Source: Ovis canadensis (lineage: Eukaryota > Chordata > Mammalia > Artiodactyla > Bovidae). From it: a DNA stretch of 64,000 nt. Made by a program: the position numbers and the translations under genes. The stretch lies in contig NC_091246.1 in NCBI RefSeq assembly GCF_042477335.2, forward strand, positions 210,799,501 to 210,863,500, in the 5' to 3' direction. Below the pieces are notes generated by a model, which searched no databases, was not told the origin of the DNA, and saw nothing but the letters and a program-made list of their open reading frames with translations. Positions 55,501-61,500 of the stretch are shown in pieces (positions within the stretch are counted from its first letter, which is position 1; each line of letters begins with the position of its first letter).

Positions 55501-58500
55501 AAGTTTCATTAAATAAACAAAGATTTATTCTTCGATATAATTTGCTAACTTCCTTTACAAGCAACAAAACTCAAATTTATCTTCAAATTATCATGATTCA
55601 TGCTTCTTTCGTGCTCTACAATGCCCACAGTGAAGCTAGGTAAGTGAGTGGATACCAAGAGTTAGTGACTGATAGAAACTGACCAACTAAATTAAATCAA
55701 TGTAACAGATCCAAATTTTGAATTCTCTATAATTCCTTAAACAATGTTTTATAAGATTTTAACTTAATACTGATTAATACAAATTATTTTACTCTATTAG
55801 AGAGCATTGTAGATATACACTGAACAGAAGGCTGGTTTTATTCTGCCTCATCCATTTTCTTTTTTCTTGCTGTTACCTTATAACAAAATTGCTTTCTTCT
55901 TGATGAACAAAACTCAATTTAAAAAATTCTCCTTTATCAAGCTCAGCTTTTGCTAAAGTTATTTCATCACAAATCCATTCCTTATCCTCACCTCCATCAT
56001 ATCAGAAAAACTTCATCTTTTAAAATCTGTTCATGTCTATTATATCACTTTTGACACTCTGAACCACAGTATGAAGAAGGCAGACTATGTACTATTAGTT
56101 CTACTTTACTTATGAGACACTGAGGTTCACAAGACTGAATAACTCATTTAGGACCAATGGGTAATGAGACACTTGGAACCAAGTTTTCTGACTCCAAGTC
56201 CAGTGGTTCTTTCCACCACACTACATCAACTCTTTGATACTAAAATGGAGTAAATGGTGAGAATTTATAATCTAGGAGAACTATAATGGGGATATGAGCA
56301 ATTTTCTCAAGTGGCCATTTTATAATAAACATATTAAAACACAATTATCAGCTTAATAGCTATCATAATTTTGTAAAATATGAAATATAAATCACATTTC
56401 AAGCTGTTTAATCATATGATACAACTGACATTAATTTAAGGACTTTAAATAGTCATAAGACTAAAACCAAAGAAACTAAATTTTTTCTTAATTGTCTCTG
56501 TGACACTGCTGTATCTGGTAATACATTCTTCTATAGTCTGATTTTAAAACGTAGCTCAGAGGTATTTCTGATAAATTTTAAGTGTAGGAAAAAAACAAGA
56601 AAGTTTATTAGAACAGGATGGAACAAATACCATTGCCTCCTTAATACTGAAGTAACTGGGAGAAAGTTTCACCCACTTACCTCAGTAATTGGCTGCCCTT
56701 GATGTGTCAAATCCAGTTCTTGAGGGCGTGCTACTTTATCAATATCCAAAGAGTCCATGCTGGAGGTCGCAGAGGTGATGCTTGAACGAGAGGAGTTACT
56801 AATAGAGTGTACTTCGGCATCACTCACTGTGCCCGCTGACGCTGTTCTCCTGTGCTGATTAGTTACTAACGGCTTGGTATCTTCTAGTACAGACTGCTGA
56901 GCAGCCTCATCCATGCTCAAGGAGGCCTGTTCTAACTGTGCAGTGATGTCATCCAAGGAGTAGTTGGCATGAGACGGTTTAGTTATCCTATTGGACGAAG
57001 AAGACAGTCCTTTCAAGGTGCCATGTTTTGATGTATGTCGGCTAGCAGGTAACTTCTGCGTGGCCTTTGTTTCTGTGATTTGACGCTTAGTATTTCCAGC
57101 ACCGATACTGCTGAGCTCCTGCTCTATTGAGCAAAGATCGGCCATTAGGGCATCCAGATCCACAGTTTCTCCCTGATTCAGAGCTTCTGCAATGTTTCCA
57201 GAACACAATGAATTAGAATTTACACATTCTACTATAAATCAGTCAACAAATGCAGGAGGAAAAGCAAAAAGTAAATAAATAAAAATCACCCCATTGGGGA
57301 TAAAGCCCATCAAATACCAGTTTTAACAGTTTTTTGTTCATTTTAAACTCCAAGAGAAAAATTTCAGAAGCAAAGAGCCCATCTTTTAAGATTTGTGGTA
57401 ATCAATAGAGAATAAAATTATGAGTTGAAAGATTAAAAAAAAAAGAAAAATTTTATACTGTTCTATTAACCGCATCCCTCATGCAAGTTTTCACCAGAGG
57501 CTCTAAGTGTTAATATGACCATAGCCCTGGTAGAAATGTTAATACCTAAAGATCTGAGGGCACAAAATGAAAAATGTTAAGACCTAAAAAAATTACAGAT
57601 TGAAATGCCAGCTCCACTAGGTATAGTTCATTAAATAAAGGCCAGAAGGGCTAATTTTTAAATTAATAACAAGTAATTTCACTGGACTTTATCCCACTGC
57701 AAATATAATAACACAATTAAGTTTGCTGTAGGATTCCATGTGAGGATATACTTTGTCAGTTACTAATAATTAGGAAACTATCTTAGTTATATTTGTTAGT
57801 TTTTTCTCTGATCATCTGAATTAGTAATAAAATGCACAAATCAAGAAATATAAGAACTCAGTTGTTATGTATATATAGTTTTTATATTGAGCTATTTGGA
57901 ATTCTTGCTGTATTATTTTTACATTATATAACTTAACATACTATTTTACATTTCATTTTCAATTACATCTTACCATTCAAGTTGTATATGGAGAAGCGAT
58001 AAGAAAAATTGGCCATGTTTGTTTCCTGGCGAAGAGGAGATCTTTTTATTGGTTCCGTGGGCTTGTCAGAATCCAAACTCTTTTTAAAAAGAAAGTTTAA
58101 TGAGTCATATTAAATTCAGGTCTCAATTATAATAAAAGATGAATAAAGTTTATTCTATGATTAAGTGAACTGTCATATAATAGCTAATAAAATCAAAGTT
58201 CTTCTAAGTATTGGCCTTGAGGAAAAGCATAATTGGTTTTCACATCATTTTGGTTATAGTTTTTTCAATTTTTAGATATATGCTTACTTAAGGCACTTGA
58301 CACAGTCATAGTTCAGAGTAAATTTCTTCCCAAATACAATGAGTATAGTGGCTGAGCTCATTTTACATAAATTCACTATACAATAAGGTAGGTACATGAA
58401 TATGGGATGTGAGGATAAGAAATAAAAAGGAATAATGTAGAGAATTTTGTTACCTCTTTCCTCAAAGGAATTTGTTTTTGGTCCAACTTAACTACATTCT

Positions 58501-61500
58501 TAGAATGAAATACTCTGAAGATAAGGCACAATTCTGGACTCAAAACTATGAGAGCCACGATCTTAACAGAAAGTGGCTATAACTTCAAACAATGATAGAA
58601 TATCCTGTTCTTTTCATGTTCTATCAAGATGAGTATAAACTATAACCCAGCTATACTGCCTGTGCTAAGTCTACAATTATATTCTGCACTTTAGGGTAGG
58701 GTGTTTTGTAAGTTAACTCACCACCTCTTTAAATGCCCTTTTTTCCTCTCCAACCTTTCTACAATAAGGAAAATAAGGTGGTCACAACAAAGAAATTCAG
58801 GGAAAGGGTCAGTAGTTATTCAGTGTCTTTTAAACTAAATATGCAAATACCAGGATTAGTCTTTCAAATTTTTAATTTCTCTAATTATCAAATGGATTTC
58901 AAATGAAAAAGAATGTTGAACAATCTTTTTGTAGAATCACAGAATTAGATAGAGTGCTATCTTTTTTATTCATCTGTTTCAACTGAATCCATTTAGATAG
59001 TGTCTATCCAGTTTTTAAAGCTATCATCTGAAGGAGATCCACAAATGTTCAGTGCTTTATTTCAAAGTTTAATGAAACAGCTAGGAAATTCTTCTTTAAC
59101 CTCAAACCTAATTTTTCCACTACAAGTTAAGGCCTAATTTCTCCTTCTCTCAGTGGAAATGAAGAGTGATAGGTAGGTTATGTTTTCAGTAAAACCTGAA
59201 GATAAATTTAGGACATTAAAAGTCAATCTATTTATCAGTTCAAATAAACAAATACTTATTATAATTATCTGCTGTGTCCATGGTGCTGGAGCACAAAGGG
59301 AAATGATAGGAAATATTCCTTGATGCCAAGAAATAGGTACTCTAGTGGAGTATTTTTTTTTTAACCTTTTTTATTTTTTTGGTGGGGGTGAGGTGGTGGT
59401 GGTGGTGGTGGAATTGGGTTGGGAGTGGATGTCATTGAGAATATGATAAAAGCCATGCAACTTCTTGCAGAAAAATGCAAATACATACAAAATTTTACAA
59501 ACAATTTCAGAAGATTCAACAACCACTAGAAACTTAAAAATGACTTAATATAAAGTGGAAAATCCATTAACATTATGTGATACAGGTGCATGGATGACTG
59601 TGGTAAACTAAAATAATCAATTCTGAAGTTTTAGCCACTAACTTAGTAAAATTTTTTTTGAAAATTTCCGAAGTGTTAAAAGTAACTTTCCAGCAGTGAG
59701 GGACGGGGCTTCCCAGGTGGCACTAATAGTAAAGAACTGCCTGACAAAGACAATGTAGGAGATGTAGGAGACCCAGGTTCAATCCCTGGGTCAGGAAGAT
59801 ACCCTGGAGGAGGAAATGGCAACCCACTCAAGTATTCTTCCTGGAGAATTCCGTGGACAGAGGAGCCTGGCAGGCTACAGTCCATGGGGTTGCAAAGAGT
59901 CAGACACGACTGAAGTGACTTAGAGTGCACGCACAGCAGTAAGCGATATTCTCCAACAGTTTTAACCTGTTTTCTCTGTAAGACAGCTTCATACATAAAA
60001 AAGGATGGTCAAAGCATTAATTTAGGACCCAACATTTTTGATGAATGGCTCTTACATGTGTATGTCAGGGAATTTAAAATATACAGAAGGTTTATACAAG
60101 TATACATAAGATTTTCCTGTATTCAGTAGAAATGTTACCAACAGAGGAGTAGCATCAAGTCTACTTCACCTAGAGTGGCTAGGCTTATATCTGCCTGTCT
60201 TTCCTCTTTTTTGGCCTCTCCCCAAGGATGGACAATAAAACACACAATCAAGGAAACCCCTGGGAGTTCCCTGGGTGCCTAGTGTTAGGATTCCAGGCTT
60301 TCACTGCTGTGGCCCAGGTTCAATCCCTGGTCAGGGAACTAAGATCCTGCCAGCTGCGCAGCATAGCCAAAAACAAACAAACAAAATGGAAACCCCACCA
60401 TGACAACTGGCTCTCACATACTTTCCTTCATTATTATTTTCTATTTCCTCTACTGTACTTCCTCAGCATAGAACTGCATAGCCTAGTCATCATCTCTATG
60501 CCAAAATCACTTCTTCTTTTTTTTTTTTTTTAATTAAGAATTAAACTAAAATGGTTTGGTAACTACAGAAGAAAAGACCTTTATCACCACAAACGTTATT
60601 TCTCCTGATTGGAGATGAAGAGAATGACCTTACGAAATCCTGCGCTGTGCTGCTTGTGCTTAGTCGTCAGTCGTGTCCAACTCTTTGCAACCCCACGGAC
60701 TGTAGCCTGCCAGGCTCCTCTGTCCATGGGATTCTCCAGGCAAGAATACTGGAGTGGGTTGCAATGCCCTCCTCCAGGGGATCTTCCCAACCCAGGGATC
60801 AAACTCAGGTCTCCAGTATTGCAGGCGGATTCTCTACCATCTGAGCCACCAGGGAAGCCCAAGAATACTAGAGTGGGTAGCCTATCCCTTCTCCAGGGGA
60901 TCTTCCTGACCCAGGAATCGAACTGGGGTCTCCTGCATTGCAGGAAGATTCTTTACCAGCTGAGCTACCAGAGCAGCCCTAGTAAGAGTGAAAGCGTTCT
61001 TCTCAAAACTCATCATTAACAGGTTATGGTCACAAACATGTCTGCCTTTCAAAATGATCTAACAAGAATTACAAGAACAGTTTCTCAGTTTCAATTCCAG
61101 AATGATATGGAAAGATACAGAAAAAAACTGATGCTTTAAGTTTCCACTTTACCATCTACTTTTTACTGGTTAACGAATTTCGTACTTAAGCAATTTAAAC
61201 AAAAGTTCTTCCCAGAGATATTAGTTAAGGATGAATGAAATAAGTCTTGTTCTAATGTTTTCATTGTTGTAAAGTTGTGTGCGTGCTCATTCATGCTGAC
61301 TTTGTGACCCTATGGACTACAGCCTGCCAGGCTCCTCTGTCCATGGGGTTTTCCAGGCAAGAGTACTGGAGCAGGCTGCCATTTTTTTTACTCCAGGGGA
61401 ATCTTCCCAACTCAGGGATCAAACCTACATCTCCTGCTCCATCTCCTGTGTGTCCCGCATTGTCAGGCGGAGGATTCTTTACCACTGAGCCACCTGGGAA

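Larger units (their letters stand above)
30855..56680 (-). other. RAPH1: Large RAPH1 intron between exons 3 and 4
   Basis: 25.8 kb, phase 0. It contains two candidate cassette exons (45754-45834 and 40218-40292) and a nested set of repeats listed separately. Stretches 30855-32980, 39200-40200, 40700-42080, 43700-45060, 49000-50880 and 54100-56050 are AT-rich with nothing recognised except simple runs. Confidence 0.85.
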